This document shows positions 8,038 through 17,765 of a stretch of 64,000 nt of DNA, in pieces. This DNA comes from Myxococcota bacterium (lineage in GTDB: Bacteria > Myxococcota_A > UBA796 > JAFGLY01), in NCBI GenBank assembly GCA_024276675.1, contig JAJRWT010000027.1, positions 391,950 to 455,949 of the forward strand. Direction: 5' to 3'. The notes under the pieces were generated by a model. It did no database searches. It was not told where the DNA came from and saw only the letters and a list, made by a program, of their open reading frames with translations. Every line of letters starts with the position of its first letter. The first letter of the stretch is position 1. The position numbers were made by a program, and so were the translations under genes.

Positions 8038-11000
8038 TCAGAATCCGGATGTTCCATGCAGCAGGTAGACCGCCCCACCCTGCTCTTCGAAGCCATGCTC
8101 CTGGCCGTCGGCACCGGGCGCTCCCAGCAGGATGTCACCCAGGCCATCGCCGTCCGGATCTCCAGCTCCGGAGACCGACCAACCGGCCAGGTAGCCGGCA
8201 CGTGATGCGCTGAACGTGGCCCTGGCATCGTCCAGGGTGCTGGTGCCCAGGAGCGGAGCAAGCAGGAGATAGACCCTGCCGGCCTCCACGCCAGCGCTGG
8301 CCTCGCCCGGAGCGCCCACGAGGATGTCGTCCAGGAAGTCTCCGTTCACATCACCCGCAGCCGCCACGGAAAAACCAGCCTGGTCCCCCTCCGAAAGGCC
8401 CAGCAAAGTTGCATCGGCATCTGAAAGACTGGCCACCGAGTCCATGGCGGCCAGGGTGGAGCCCGTCAGCAGGTAGGCAGCTCCGCCGGCCCGGCTCCCG
8501 GCTTCGCTGCCCCCAATGCCCACGAGGATGTCGGCGAGGCCGTCGCCGTCGACGTCGCCGGCGGCGGCCACGTCCTGGCCGGCCATGTCGCCGTAGCCCT
8601 CGCCCAACAAGGCCAGGTCCGCCGAGGACAGGTCGTGGACAGCCGTGGCAGGCCCCAACAGCAGGTAGGCTGCCCCGTAGTCGCTGCGCCTGCCCTGGTC
8701 CGCTCCCGTGGCGCCCGCCAGGATGTCGTCCAGGCCATCGCCGTCGACATCGCCCACGAAGGAGACGGAGCAGCCGGCCGCGTCACCGTCCTGTTCGCCG
8801 CGGAAGACCTGCTCGACTCCGCCCAGGTTGACGGAGGTCGTGATGGGGCCGGTCAGCACGAACAGCGCTCCGGCGCCGCCGGAAGCGCCCACCAGCAGAT
8901 CCGGCGTACCATCGCCGTCGATGTCGCCTGCGCCGGACACGCTGCATCCCGCGCTGCTACCCTGGCCTTCTCCAGTGAGGACTATGCCGGCGTCTGCAAG
9001 GTCCACGACGCCGCTGAAGGGTCCGGCCCAGAGATAGGCGGCACCGGCGTCGGTGGCGGAGCTGTCGTCGCCGGGAGCGCCCAGGAGAAGATCCGTGATG
9101 CCGTCCCCGGTGACGTCGCCCAGGCCGGTAAGAGCGAAGCCGGCGGCATCTCCGCCGTGTTTGCCCACGAAAGTGGCGTCGGCCTGGTCCATGGAGATCC
9201 AGTCCTGGGACTCTGCCAGCGTCGCGGCGGTGAACAGGCAGGCCCCACCCGCGCCTTCTCCGGCGGAGGACATCCCAGGAACACCCACCAGAATGTCATC
9301 CAGAGTATCGCCGTCCACATCGCCCAGCCACGCCAGCGACCAACCCGCCAGGTCCGACTGCTCCACCCCGAAGATGGCCTGGTCCAGCGAATCAAGCTCG
9401 CACTGCCCCCCCAGCAGGCCATCACAATCCGAGTCCAGCAGGCAGGAATCCACGGCATCGGGGTTGACGGCGGGATCATCGTCGTCACAGTCCCCGGAGA
9501 GGGCCACCTGCTCCGCCCCGGGGTAGCAGGAGAGCGCCGCGCTGTCGGAGGCGCCCCAGCCATCGCCGTCCAGATCCGGGTACCAGGCGACGGCATCCAA
9601 GGCGTCGTCTTCGTCGATGGAACCGTCACAGTCTTCGTCGGGCTGGCTGGAACCGGGCAGCAGGTATACCCGACCCGCCAGATCCCCGAAGCCGGGCGCC
9701 CCCAGGACGATGTCGTACACGGCATCGGCGTCCAGGTCGCCCAGCAGGGAAAGGGAGGCACCCGCCATGTCGCCCTCACCCTCGCCCGGGAACAGCGCAT
9801 CGGCGGTGTCCATGTAGACCTGCCCTTCCAGGCCGGCCAGCGATGCCCCGGACCACAGCCAGGCCTGCCCCCGCCCCCCGTCGGCGCCCACCAGCAGATC
9901 GGCCAGGCCGTCTCCGTCAACATCTCCCCCCAGCGACAGAGAGGTCCCCGCCCCGCCGTTTTCCTGCTGCGCCAGGAGCTGCAGGGGCGCGTCGGACAGG
10001 GAAACATCGCCGGTGACCGGCCCCAACACCACGTAGACGAGCCCCGCGTCCACGGCACCACGGTCGCTGCCGGGCGCTCCCACCAGGAGGTCGTCAAAGC
10101 CGTCGGCGTTCAGGTCCGCCCCACCCGCCACCGCGCTACCGGCTCCGTCCCCGTCGTTCTCTCCCAGGAGCAGGGCCTGGGAGTCGGACAGATCCATGGA
10201 GCCATCGCTGACATGGCAGACCAGGTATGCCTGCCCCACTCCACCCCAGAACTGGGCGGAGGCACCGATGAGCACGTCGTCCAGGCCGTCGCCGTTGGTG
10301 TCGCCCGCAGATGCCAGGGCTGAACCAGCGTTGCTGTGAACGGAGCTTCCCCAGAGCCGAGTGGAATCCAGCTCCAGGTCCAGGTGGGTCTCGACGGGAC
10401 CATGAACCAGAAACGCGCTTCCCGCCCCGTACCCGGCCTCGTTGTCTTCGGGAGCCCCCACCAGGAGATCCACGTTGCCATCGGAGTTCACATCTCCAGC
10501 CGAAGACAGGCTCCACCCGGCGCTGCTGCCCTCGGGGCCCGACAGGCGCAGCCCCCGGTCGGGCAGGTCCAGGTCCGCGGTCAAGGGCCCCGACAACAGC
10601 CAGACCGTGCTGGCCCCGGAAGCACCCAACAACAGGTCGTCGAAACCATCACCGTCCTGGTCCCCCAGGGCAGCCAGGGCACTGCCCAGGCCCGAGGCCT
10701 CCAGATCCCAGCGGATCTCCAGGCCCACATCGGCCACGGAGCTGGCGCCGGTCACCGGTCCCGACAGCAGGTAGGCGGCGCCCGCTCCGGGAGCACCCAG
10801 CAGCAGGTCGCCCAGGCCGTCGGCGTCCATGTCGCCCGCCGGCACCAGGGCCGCCCCCAGCTCGTCGCCGTCGCTGCCATCAACGATAGTGTCCCACGAG
10901 CCAAGGTCGTTTTCACCAGCGATACCGCTGCACAGCTCCCAGGATGCGGGGTTCACCAGGGCGTCTCCATCGTCGCAGTCCCCGGCCAGGGCCACGTAGC

Positions 11001-14000
11001 CGGAGGGGGCGTCGCAGGCCTCCACCTGAAACTCACTCTGCCCGTAGCCGTCGCCATCGCCGTCCAGGTACCAGGTGCTGGTCTCGTCCAGCTCTCCGTC
11101 ACAGTCGTTGTCCAGCGAATCCCCGCAGAGTTCCAGGGCATCGGGGCTGCGGGCTTCGTCCGAGTCATCGCAGTCGTCGTCCAGCAGCACCATGCCCGAC
11201 ACGGCTCCGCAGGCTTCGGAGGTGACATCGGGATCGCCATGCCCATCGGCGTCGGCGTCCGCGTACCAGGTGACGGTATCCACTGGGTCGGGGCCGTCCA
11301 CTTCTCCGTCGCAGTCGTCGTCCAGGCCGTCGCAGTACTCCAGTGCCCCCGGATGCACGGAGTCCATGGAGTCGTCGCAGTCTCCGGGCTCGGCGCTGTA
11401 GCCGTCGGGCTGGTAGCAAGCCGTGCTCAGCAGGGTCGAGTCACCATATCCATCGCCGTCGCTGTCCAGGTACCAGGACGAGGCGTCGCTGGCATCCGCC
11501 TCGTCCAGCTCTCCGTCGCAGTCGTTGTCCAGGCCGTCGCAGTACTCCAGCGCGCCCGGGTACACGGCGGAATCGGAGTCGTCGCAGTCATCGGCGTCGC
11601 CCACCCAGTCATCGGGGGCGGAGCAGGATGACAGGGCCAGGTCGGGATCGCCATGGCCGTCGCCGTCCTCGTCGGCGTAGCGGTTCATGCCGGGATTCAG
11701 CGAAGCATCGTCGTCGTCGCAGTCCTGGGAATCGCTCACGTGGCCCCACGGCCTGAAACAAGCAACCTGCCATGACTCCGCCTGCCCGTAGCCATCGTGA
11801 TCGGAGTCCAGGTACCAGGTGCTGGCCTCGGCGGCGTCGTCGGTCTGCCCGTCGCAATCCTGGTCCACCTGCTGGAAGGAAGCTCCAGGGAAAAGGAAGA
11901 CCGCCCCCGCGCCGGATTCACCGGGAGCACCCAACACGTAGTCGTCCAGGCCATCGGCGTTGACGTCGCCGGCCCCGGCAAGGCTGGCGCCCAATTGGTC
12001 CGACTGGGCCGAGCCCAACACTTTCACATGGGCATCCGCCAGGCTCAGCCCGCCGGTCAAGGGCCCCAGGAGCAGGTATGCCGCGCCCGACTCCTCGCCG
12101 TTGGATGATTCGCCCATGGCACCCACCAGCAGGTCGGCCAGGTTGTCACCATCAACGTCGCCGGCCCCTGCCACGGCGTAGCCCGCCAGGTCGCCGGCGG
12201 CTTCGCCCAGGATCCGGGCGTCGGCCTGGCCCAGCCCCAACTCTCCGCTGACGGGGCCCAGCACCAGGTAGGCGGCCCCCGCACTGACACCGGCCGTCCC
12301 CTGGCCACGGCTCCCCAGCAGGAGATCGTCGAAGCCGTCGCCGTTGATGTCTCCCACGCCGGCCAGCGCCCGCCCCGCCTGGTCGCCCCCGGATTCGCCC
12401 AGGAGCCTGGCGTGGGCATCGGCCAGGTCCATGTCGCGGGTCACCGGCCCCAGGAACAGGTAGGCTGCTCCAGCCTCGTCGCCCGCGGTGTCCTGCCCGT
12501 AGGCCCCCAGGAGCAGGTCGTCCAGGCCATCGGCATTGGTGTCACCGGCACCGGCCAGGGCCCTCCCGGCGTAGTCCCCTCCTGATTCGCCTATGAAGAG
12601 CGATCCGCGCTCATCCAGCGAGGCGTCCGCCGTCACGGGGCCCAGGACCAGGTAGGCCGCTCCGGCGTCCTCGCCCCCGAGATCGTGGGAGAATGCCCCC
12701 ACCAGGAAGTCGTCGAAGGCGTCGCCGTTGGAGTCGCCCACCATGGCGACCCTGAATCCCACCTGGCTGCCCTGCTCCCCCAGCAGCTCGAAGCCGGCGT
12801 CGGGGAGGTTGCGGATGCCGTTCACCGGGCCGGAGACCAGGTAGGCCGCTCCGGCGTCCTCGCCCGCGGAGGCGTCACGCCAGGCCCCCACCAGCAGATC
12901 GGGATAGCCGTCGTTGTCCACATCCGCCGCTCCGGAGACGCTGATTCCGGCATTTGCTCCCGCACCCATCCCCCGCAGGCTTGCGTAGGCGTCTTCCAGG
13001 CTCTGCTGCCCGCTCAAGGGACCCAGCACCAGGTACGCCATGCCCGATGCCCTGGCCTCGGCGTCCGCCAGGTTGGCTCCCAGGATGATGTCGTCGTAGC
13101 CGTCCAGGTTCATGTCGCCCGCGGCGTGGACGCTGAAACCAGCGCTTCCACCGTCGTCGTCTCCCAGGAGCTGGGCGCTGGCCTCGGCTGCCGCCGCCCA
13201 ACGCTCGGGACCGTCGCAGTAATCCAGGGCCCCGGGGTTGATCTCGGCGTCGGAGTCATCGCAGTCCTCGGCGGAATCGACATAGCCCGAGGGCTGTTCA
13301 CAGGACTCCCATGCCGTGGCTGGGTCTCCGTAGCCGTCGCCGTCGGCGTCCAGGTACCAGGTGGGGCCCTCGTCCACCAGGCCGTCGCAATCGTTGTCGG
13401 TCCCGTCGTCGCAGACTTCGGCCGCTCCGGGGTTGGAGGAGGGGTCGGAGTCGTCGCAGTCGCCGCCCTGGGCCACGTGGTCTCCAGGGGGATCGCAGGT
13501 TTCCGTAGCCGTCCAGGAGTCTCCGTAGCCGTCACCGTCGGCGTCGGCGTACCAGGTGGCTCCCTCGTCGATGGCTCCGTCGCAGTCGTTGTCGGTCCCG
13601 TCGTCGCAGAGTTCCGCCAGGTCGGGGGCGGAGCCGGAGTCGGCATCGTCGCAGTCACCGCCCATTGCTACCCAACCGGAGGGCTGCTGGCAGGCCGTGG
13701 CGGAGAAGGCATCATCGCCGTAGCCGTCACCGTCGGCGTCCAGGTACCAGGTGGGGGCGTCGGTTGCGTCGTCTTCGTCCACCATCCCATCGCAGTCGTC
13801 GTCCGTGTCGTTGCAGAGTTCGTCGGCGTCTGGGTTCACGGTGGACCGGGAGTCGTCGCAGTCGCCCCGTCTCTGGACATAGCCGTCCGCCGCGCCACAG
13901 GCCTGGCGGGTCTGGTCCACCGTGGCGTCGGCGTCGCCCCAGCCATCGCCGTCGGCGTCGGCATACCAGGTGGGTGCGTCCAGGGCGCCGTCTTCGTCTG

Positions 14001-16572
14001 TCTGGTCGTCGCAGTCGTTGTCAAGGCCGTCGCAGTACTCGGGGGCGTCCTTGTGAACGGAAGCCCGGCTGTCGTCGCAATCGGCGGCGAAGGCTACATA
14101 TCCCGAGGGCGTCAGGCAGGATATGGTGCTGTCGTCGGGATCGCCGTAGCCATCGCCGTCGGCGTCGGCGTACCAGGTGGAGGCACCGGAGGCTCCCGGC
14201 TCGTCCAGCAGTCCGTCGCAGTCCTCGTCGACCCTGTCGAAGAGATCACCCCCGAGGAACAGGTAGAGGGAGCCGGCATCACTGCCCGCCATGTCACGCC
14301 GCCAGGCACCCACGAAGACCTCGCCCAGGCCGTCTCCGTCCATGTCTCCGCCCATGGCCAGGGCCTGGCCCGCTTCATCTCCCGTGGACTCCCCCAGCAG
14401 CTTGACGCTGGCCTCGGCCAGGGAGATGTGGCCCATCAAGGGGCCCAGCAAGATGTAGACGGCTCCCTTGTCCAGGTCGTGGGCATTCTGGCCCGGAGCG
14501 CCGATCAACAGATCCGCGTAGCCGTCGCCGTTCAGGTCGCCTGCCGAGGATACGGCCGCGCCCGCCTTGTCGTCCTGGGCCTCGCCGCTCATACGGGATG
14601 TGGCGTACTCCAGGCTCAGCTCGCCAGAAACCGGCCCCGAAACCAGGTAGGCCGCTCCCGCCCCGCTTGCTCCGCTGCTTTCGCCCCAGGCACCCACCAA
14701 CAGGTCGCCGTGGCCGTCGGCGTCCACGTCGCCCGCCGCTGCCACCGAAATGCCCGCGCAATCCCCGGCGCTCTCCCCCAGGAGGCGGGCGTCGGCATCG
14801 CGCAACGCGATGGAGGCCGACAGCGGGCCCATGACCAGGTAGGCGGCCCCGGCGTCCTGCCCCGCCGTGCTTTCACCAGGAGCGCCCACCATCATGTCCG
14901 CCAGGCCGTCGCCGTTGACATCCCCGGCGGCAGCGGCATAGCTTGCATGGTCCCCGTCCTGCTCGCCCAGGATGGCGGGGCCGGCTGCGTCCAACTCCAT
15001 GGGGCCGGTCACCGGACCCGTCACCAGGTAGACGGCGCCGGCGCTGTTGGCGGAGCCGTCCGCGTTCCAGTCGAACTCCCAGGCGCCGATGAGAATGTCG
15101 TCCAGGGAATCGCCGTTCACGTCGCCGGCCGAGGACACGCTGGCCCCGGCCTTCTGGAGCCAGTCCTCACCAGTGAAGCTGGCCTGGGAATCGCCCAGTG
15201 ACATGTCCCCGCTCACGGGGCCCAGCACCAGGTAGGCAGCCCCCGGCCAACCGTCACCGGAGTATTCCTGCCAGGCGGCCACCAGGACGTCGTGGTAGCC
15301 ATCGCCGTTTACGTCGCCCGCCGATGCCACGTCGCTGCCCGCCATGTCGTGGGGCGCCTCGCCCAGGAGCCTGGCCGTGGCTCCAGACAGGGATGCGTGC
15401 CCCTCGGTTTCCAGGAGCAACAGGCCCGACAGCAGGTAGGCCGCCCCGGAATCCTGGCCCGCCAGGTCGCTGCCGCAGGCTCCCACCAGCAGGTCCCCGT
15501 AGCCGTCGCCATCCACGTCACCGGCGGAGGCCAGGCTGCACGCGGCCTGGTCGCCCACGGCCTCGCCCAGCACTTGCAGGTGGGCATCGCCAAGCTCCAC
15601 GCTTCCGGGGTGGTAGTCGGTACACTGCTCGTCCACGCCCGGGTTGATCTGGGCACGGTCGTCGTTGCAGTCACCGGCGGTGGACACGTAGCCTGGCACG
15701 CGCTGGCAGGAGCGGAGCGAGGACGAGGAGTCGCCGTAGCCATCGCCGTCGCTGTCCAGGTACCAGTCGCCGGCGTCCAGGGCCGTCTCGCCGTCCACCA
15801 CGCCATCGCAGTCGTTGTCGACGCCGTCGCAGTACTCGTCGGCGCCAGGGTTGATGGAATCGTCCCCATCGTCACAGTCGCCGTTGGCGGAGACATGGCC
15901 ATGGGGAGCATCACAGGATTCGATGGAGGGGTCATCTACACCGTAGCCGTCGCCGTCGGCATCGGGGTACCAGGACGGGGTGTCGATGGCGCCTTCGTCG
16001 ACCTGGCCGTCGCAGTCGTCGTCCAGGCCGTCACAGTACTCCGGTGCGCCGGGATGGATCGTGGACTGCGTGTCGTCGCAGTCCGTGGAATCCCAGACGT
16101 AGCCCTCCGGGGGCTCACAGGCCATGGCGCCGTCCTGGGGGTCGCCGTAGCCGTCGCCATCGAAATCCCGGTAGCAGGTGGAGACATCCACGGCGTCAGG
16201 CTCGTCCACATCGCCATCGCAGTCGTTGTCCAGGCCGTCGCAGTACTCCGCCGCCCCCGGATGCACCAGGGGGTCGCCGTCGTCGCAGTCACCGGGCGTG
16301 TCCACGTAGCCCGCCGGCTGCTGGCAGCTCGTGAATGACAGGCCCGCCTCGCCGTAGCCGTCGCCATCCAGGTCCAGGTACCAGCGCTGGGCCGCCCCCA
16401 CGGTGGGGTCTTCCGGGTCGCAGTCCAGGTCGTTCCACACGCCGTCCCCGTCCAGGTCCCGGAGCGCGGACATGCCGGCGGTGTCTTTCCCGCCCGCGTT
16501 GCAGCCCGACACCAGGCAGAGAAGCACGAGCGAGGAGAGCAGCCACGGGGACTCGCTACTCTTTGCTGGCAT
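8038..16572 (-). CDS. Giant lipoprotein: four FG-GAP propellers alternating with MopE motifs
   Basis: The protein has 2,844 residues. The signal peptide ends in the lipobox VSGC (Cys24), so it is exported and lipid-anchored. Four modules follow. Each has MopE-type motifs (a DGDGYGD loop, a Cys, GDCDD, then NPGA, CDG and DNDCDG) and then seven FG-GAP repeats (AGDVNGDGYDDLLVGA type). By my count the GDCDD-type motifs number 4, 5, 5 and 1, and the FG-GAP repeats 7, 7, 7 and 7, matching four seven-bladed integrin-alpha-like propellers. Both motif types bind Ca2+ or other divalent metals in known proteins, and such proteins are surface adhesins or metal-binding proteins. GGAG precedes the ATG. It may be secreted with the outer-membrane gene upstream. 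No enzymatic domain is seen. Confidence 0.9.
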   Translation of the reverse strand: MPAKSSESPWLLSSLVLLCLVSGCNAGGKDTAGMSALRDLDGDGVWNDLDCDPEDPTVGAAQRWYLDLDGDGYGEAGLSFTSCQQPAGYVDTPGDCDDGDPLVHPGAAEYCDGLDNDCDGDVDEPDAVDVSTCYRDFDGDGYGDPQDGAMACEPPEGYVWDSTDCDDTQSTIHPGAPEYCDGLDDDCDGQVDEGAIDTPSWYPDADGDGYGVDDPSIESCDAPHGHVSANGDCDDGDDSINPGADEYCDGVDNDCDGVVDGETALDAGDWYLDSDGDGYGDSSSSLRSCQRVPGYVSTAGDCNDDRAQINPGVDEQCTDYHPGSVELGDAHLQVLGEAVGDQAACSLASAGDVDGDGYGDLLVGACGSDLAGQDSGAAYLLSGLLLLETEGHASLSGATARLLGEAPHDMAGSDVASAGDVNGDGYHDVLVAAWQEYSGDGWPGAAYLVLGPVSGDMSLGDSQASFTGEDWLQKAGASVSSAGDVNGDSLDDILIGAWEFDWNADGSANSAGAVYLVTGPVTGPMELDAAGPAILGEQDGDHASYAAAAGDVNGDGLADMMVGAPGESTAGQDAGAAYLVMGPLSASIALRDADARLLGESAGDCAGISVAAAGDVDADGHGDLLVGAWGESSGASGAGAAYLVSGPVSGELSLEYATSRMSGEAQDDKAGAAVSSAGDLNGDGYADLLIGAPGQNAHDLDKGAVYILLGPLMGHISLAEASVKLLGESTGDEAGQALAMGGDMDGDGLGEVFVGAWRRDMAGSDAGSLYLFLGGDLFDRVDEDCDGLLDEPGASGASTWYADADGDGYGDPDDSTISCLTPSGYVAFAADCDDSRASVHKDAPEYCDGLDNDCDDQTDEDGALDAPTWYADADGDGWGDADATVDQTRQACGAADGYVQRRGDCDDSRSTVNPDADELCNDTDDDCDGMVDEDDATDAPTWYLDADGDGYGDDAFSATACQQPSGWVAMGGDCDDADSGSAPDLAELCDDGTDNDCDGAIDEGATWYADADGDGYGDSWTATETCDPPGDHVAQGGDCDDSDPSSNPGAAEVCDDGTDNDCDGLVDEGPTWYLDADGDGYGDPATAWESCEQPSGYVDSAEDCDDSDAEINPGALDYCDGPERWAAAAEASAQLLGDDDGGSAGFSVHAAGDMNLDGYDDIILGANLADAEARASGMAYLVLGPLSGQQSLEDAYASLRGMGAGANAGISVSGAADVDNDGYPDLLVGAWRDASAGEDAGAAYLVSGPVNGIRNLPDAGFELLGEQGSQVGFRVAMVGDSNGDAFDDFLVGAFSHDLGGEDAGAAYLVLGPVTADASLDERGSLFIGESGGDYAGRALAGAGDTNADGLDDLLLGAYGQDTAGDEAGAAYLFLGPVTRDMDLADAHARLLGESGGDQAGRALAGVGDINGDGFDDLLLGSRGQGTAGVSAGAAYLVLGPVSGELGLGQADARILGEAAGDLAGYAVAGAGDVDGDNLADLLVGAMGESSNGEESGAAYLLLGPLTGGLSLADAHVKVLGSAQSDQLGASLAGAGDVNADGLDDYVLGAPGESGAGAVFLFPGASFQQVDQDCDGQTDDAAEASTWYLDSDHDGYGQAESWQVACFRPWGHVSDSQDCDDDDASLNPGMNRYADEDGDGHGDPDLALSSCSAPDDWVGDADDCDDSDSAVYPGALEYCDGLDNDCDGELDEADASDASSWYLDSDGDGYGDSTLLSTACYQPDGYSAEPGDCDDSMDSVHPGALEYCDGLDDDCDGEVDGPDPVDTVTWYADADADGHGDPDVTSEACGAVSGMVLLDDDCDDSDEARSPDALELCGDSLDNDCDGELDETSTWYLDGDGDGYGQSEFQVEACDAPSGYVALAGDCDDGDALVNPASWELCSGIAGENDLGSWDTIVDGSDGDELGAALVPAGDMDADGLGDLLLGAPGAGAAYLLSGPVTGASSVADVGLEIRWDLEASGLGSALAALGDQDGDGFDDLLLGASGASTVWLLSGPLTADLDLPDRGLRLSGPEGSSAGWSLSSAGDVNSDGNVDLLVGAPEDNEAGYGAGSAFLVHGPVETHLDLELDSTRLWGSSVHSNAGSALASAGDTNGDGLDDVLIGASAQFWGGVGQAYLVCHVSDGSMDLSDSQALLLGENDGDGAGSAVAGGADLNADGFDDLLVGAPGSDRGAVDAGLVYVVLGPVTGDVSLSDAPLQLLAQQENGGAGTSLSLGGDVDGDGLADLLVGADGGRGQAWLWSGASLAGLEGQVYMDTADALFPGEGEGDMAGASLSLLGDLDADAVYDIVLGAPGFGDLAGRVYLLPGSSQPDEDCDGSIDEDDALDAVAWYPDLDGDGWGASDSAALSCYPGAEQVALSGDCDDDDPAVNPDAVDSCLLDSDCDGLLGGQCELDSLDQAIFGVEQSDLAGWSLAWLGDVDGDTLDDILVGVPGMSSAGEGAGGACLFTAATLAESQDWISMDQADATFVGKHGGDAAGFALTGLGDVTGDGITDLLLGAPGDDSSATDAGAAYLWAGPFSGVVDLADAGIVLTGEGQGSSAGCSVSGAGDIDGDGTPDLLVGASGGAGALFVLTGPITTSVNLGGVEQVFRGEQDGDAAGCSVSFVGDVDGDGLDDILAGATGADQGRRSDYGAAYLLLGPATAVHDLSSADLALLGEGYGDMAGQDVAAAGDVDGDGLADILVGIGGSEAGSRAGGAAYLLTGSTLAAMDSVASLSDADATLLGLSEGDQAGFSVAAAGDVNGDFLDDILVGAPGEASAGVEAGRVYLLLAPLLGTSTLDDARATFSASRAGYLAGWSVSGAGDPDGDGLGDILLGAPGADGQEHGFEEQGGAVYLLHGTSGF

Positions 16573-16782
16573 CCTGGTCTCCGGTCATGGTCTGTCTTCG
16601 GGTTCCGCGGGAAACACCTCGTCCTGGCAGGATAGCACCTGCGGCCCATGCTGGCAGGTATTCAACGGGCCACCGTGGCGAAGCTTCCCGGTCAGACCGT
16701 TGTTCCTGGCGCGGGGACGGGGAGCGCCAAGACAGGAAGGCGCGTGGCGCACCGCAGCAGGCCCGAGCTTTCCCCACGGCTC

Positions 16783-17655
16783 CTAAAAGACGACTCCGGT
16801 GGCCATTCCCACGTAGAGCAGGCTGTGCAGACCGGTTTCCAGGCGCAGGGTCGCCCGGTCGGAGAAATTGAAACGCACGCCAACGTTGATATCCACCATG
16901 GGAATCACCGATGGCATGCCCTTGGGGCCGTCGTCGCCGCAGCCGGCGTCGAATCGTTCCAGGGCGGTGGCGGTTTCGGGATCGCCCAGGAGAGAGGGAT
17001 CGCCCTGTTCGCACTGGGGGTCGCCCTCGGCTTCGATGGCGCTGTTCCACTGGATGATGTCGCCGGTGAGGATTCCCAGGCCCAGCCCGCCGCCAAATAT
17101 GAATGACAGCCAGGGTTCGGCGTGCAGCTCCATGCCGTAGTCGGCGCCGATGGTGAAGATACCGAGGTTTTCGGGCAGGATGTACTCGCCGTCGGCGTAG
17201 TTGGGGGTGTCGTCTTCCACGTCGTCCCAGTAGCCGCCCCTGGTGAGGGATCGAGCGTATTCCAGGTAGAATATTCCGTTGGCCTGGTCCTTCTTGATGA
17301 CGTATTCCAGGCCGAAGGCGTAGCCGTAGATGGCGGGGCGGTCGGGGTGGCCTTCCGTGTCGTCGTCGTAGTACCAGTTGTCGAGAATCGAATCCGCGAA
17401 GAAGAGCGACATGTAGCGCGAGCGTATGTTCACTTCCATCAGCATGTCGCGCTTCATGTCGTCGGGATCGTGCATGAGTGCATCCAGCTCCTCGGCGGCA
17501 ATTTCCGGCAGGTCGCCATCATCGGAACTCTCGGCGTTCAAGGGCCCCTGTGCGGATGCCCAGGCGGGAGCCGCGGCCAGGCCAGCCAGGCCCAGCAGCG
17601 ACAGCGTTCCCAACCTGGAAGCGGTGGATGGAGATCTGTTGAAACGAGCCGTCAT
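16783..17655 (-). CDS. Outer-membrane beta-barrel protein, unknown
   Basis: The protein has 290 residues. A signal peptide (LGTLSLLGLAGLAAAPAWASAQ) is followed by an acidic segment, then alternating polar/hydrophobic strands with Gly- and Tyr-rich turns, and it ends in a hydrophobic strand with terminal Phe (MATGVVF), typical of barrels inserted by BamA. The start at 17655 has AAGGAG six to seven bases upstream and removes a poor ten-residue extension. It lies on the same strand between the thiolase of the lipid cluster (110-base gap) and the giant lipoprotein (210-base gap). A role in transport of a lipid substrate is possible but only inferred from position. Confidence 0.7.
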   Translation of the reverse strand: MTARFNRSPSTASRLGTLSLLGLAGLAAAPAWASAQGPLNAESSDDGDLPEIAAEELDALMHDPDDMKRDMLMEVNIRSRYMSLFFADSILDNWYYDDDTEGHPDRPAIYGYAFGLEYVIKKDQANGIFYLEYARSLTRGGYWDDVEDDTPNYADGEYILPENLGIFTIGADYGMELHAEPWLSFIFGGGLGLGILTGDIIQWNSAIEAEGDPQCEQGDPSLLGDPETATALERFDAGCGDDGPKGMPSVIPMVDINVGVRFNFSDRATLRLETGLHSLLYVGMATGVVF

Positions 17656-17765
17656 GGGTATTCTCCTTGTTGGTTGGGACAAGGCCCATCCTGCAAACTG
17701 TGGAATGAAAAGTCAATAGCCCCGTGGAGCCGCCGGAGCCATGGAGCGGAACAACCGGCGTCCGG

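Noticed and set aside
8635..10323. Long plus-strand frames (562, 431 and 838 residues) opposite the giant lipoprotein
   Set aside because: They are antisense shadows of the repetitive Asp/Gly-rich coding sequence, which lacks stops on the other strand; they show no domains.
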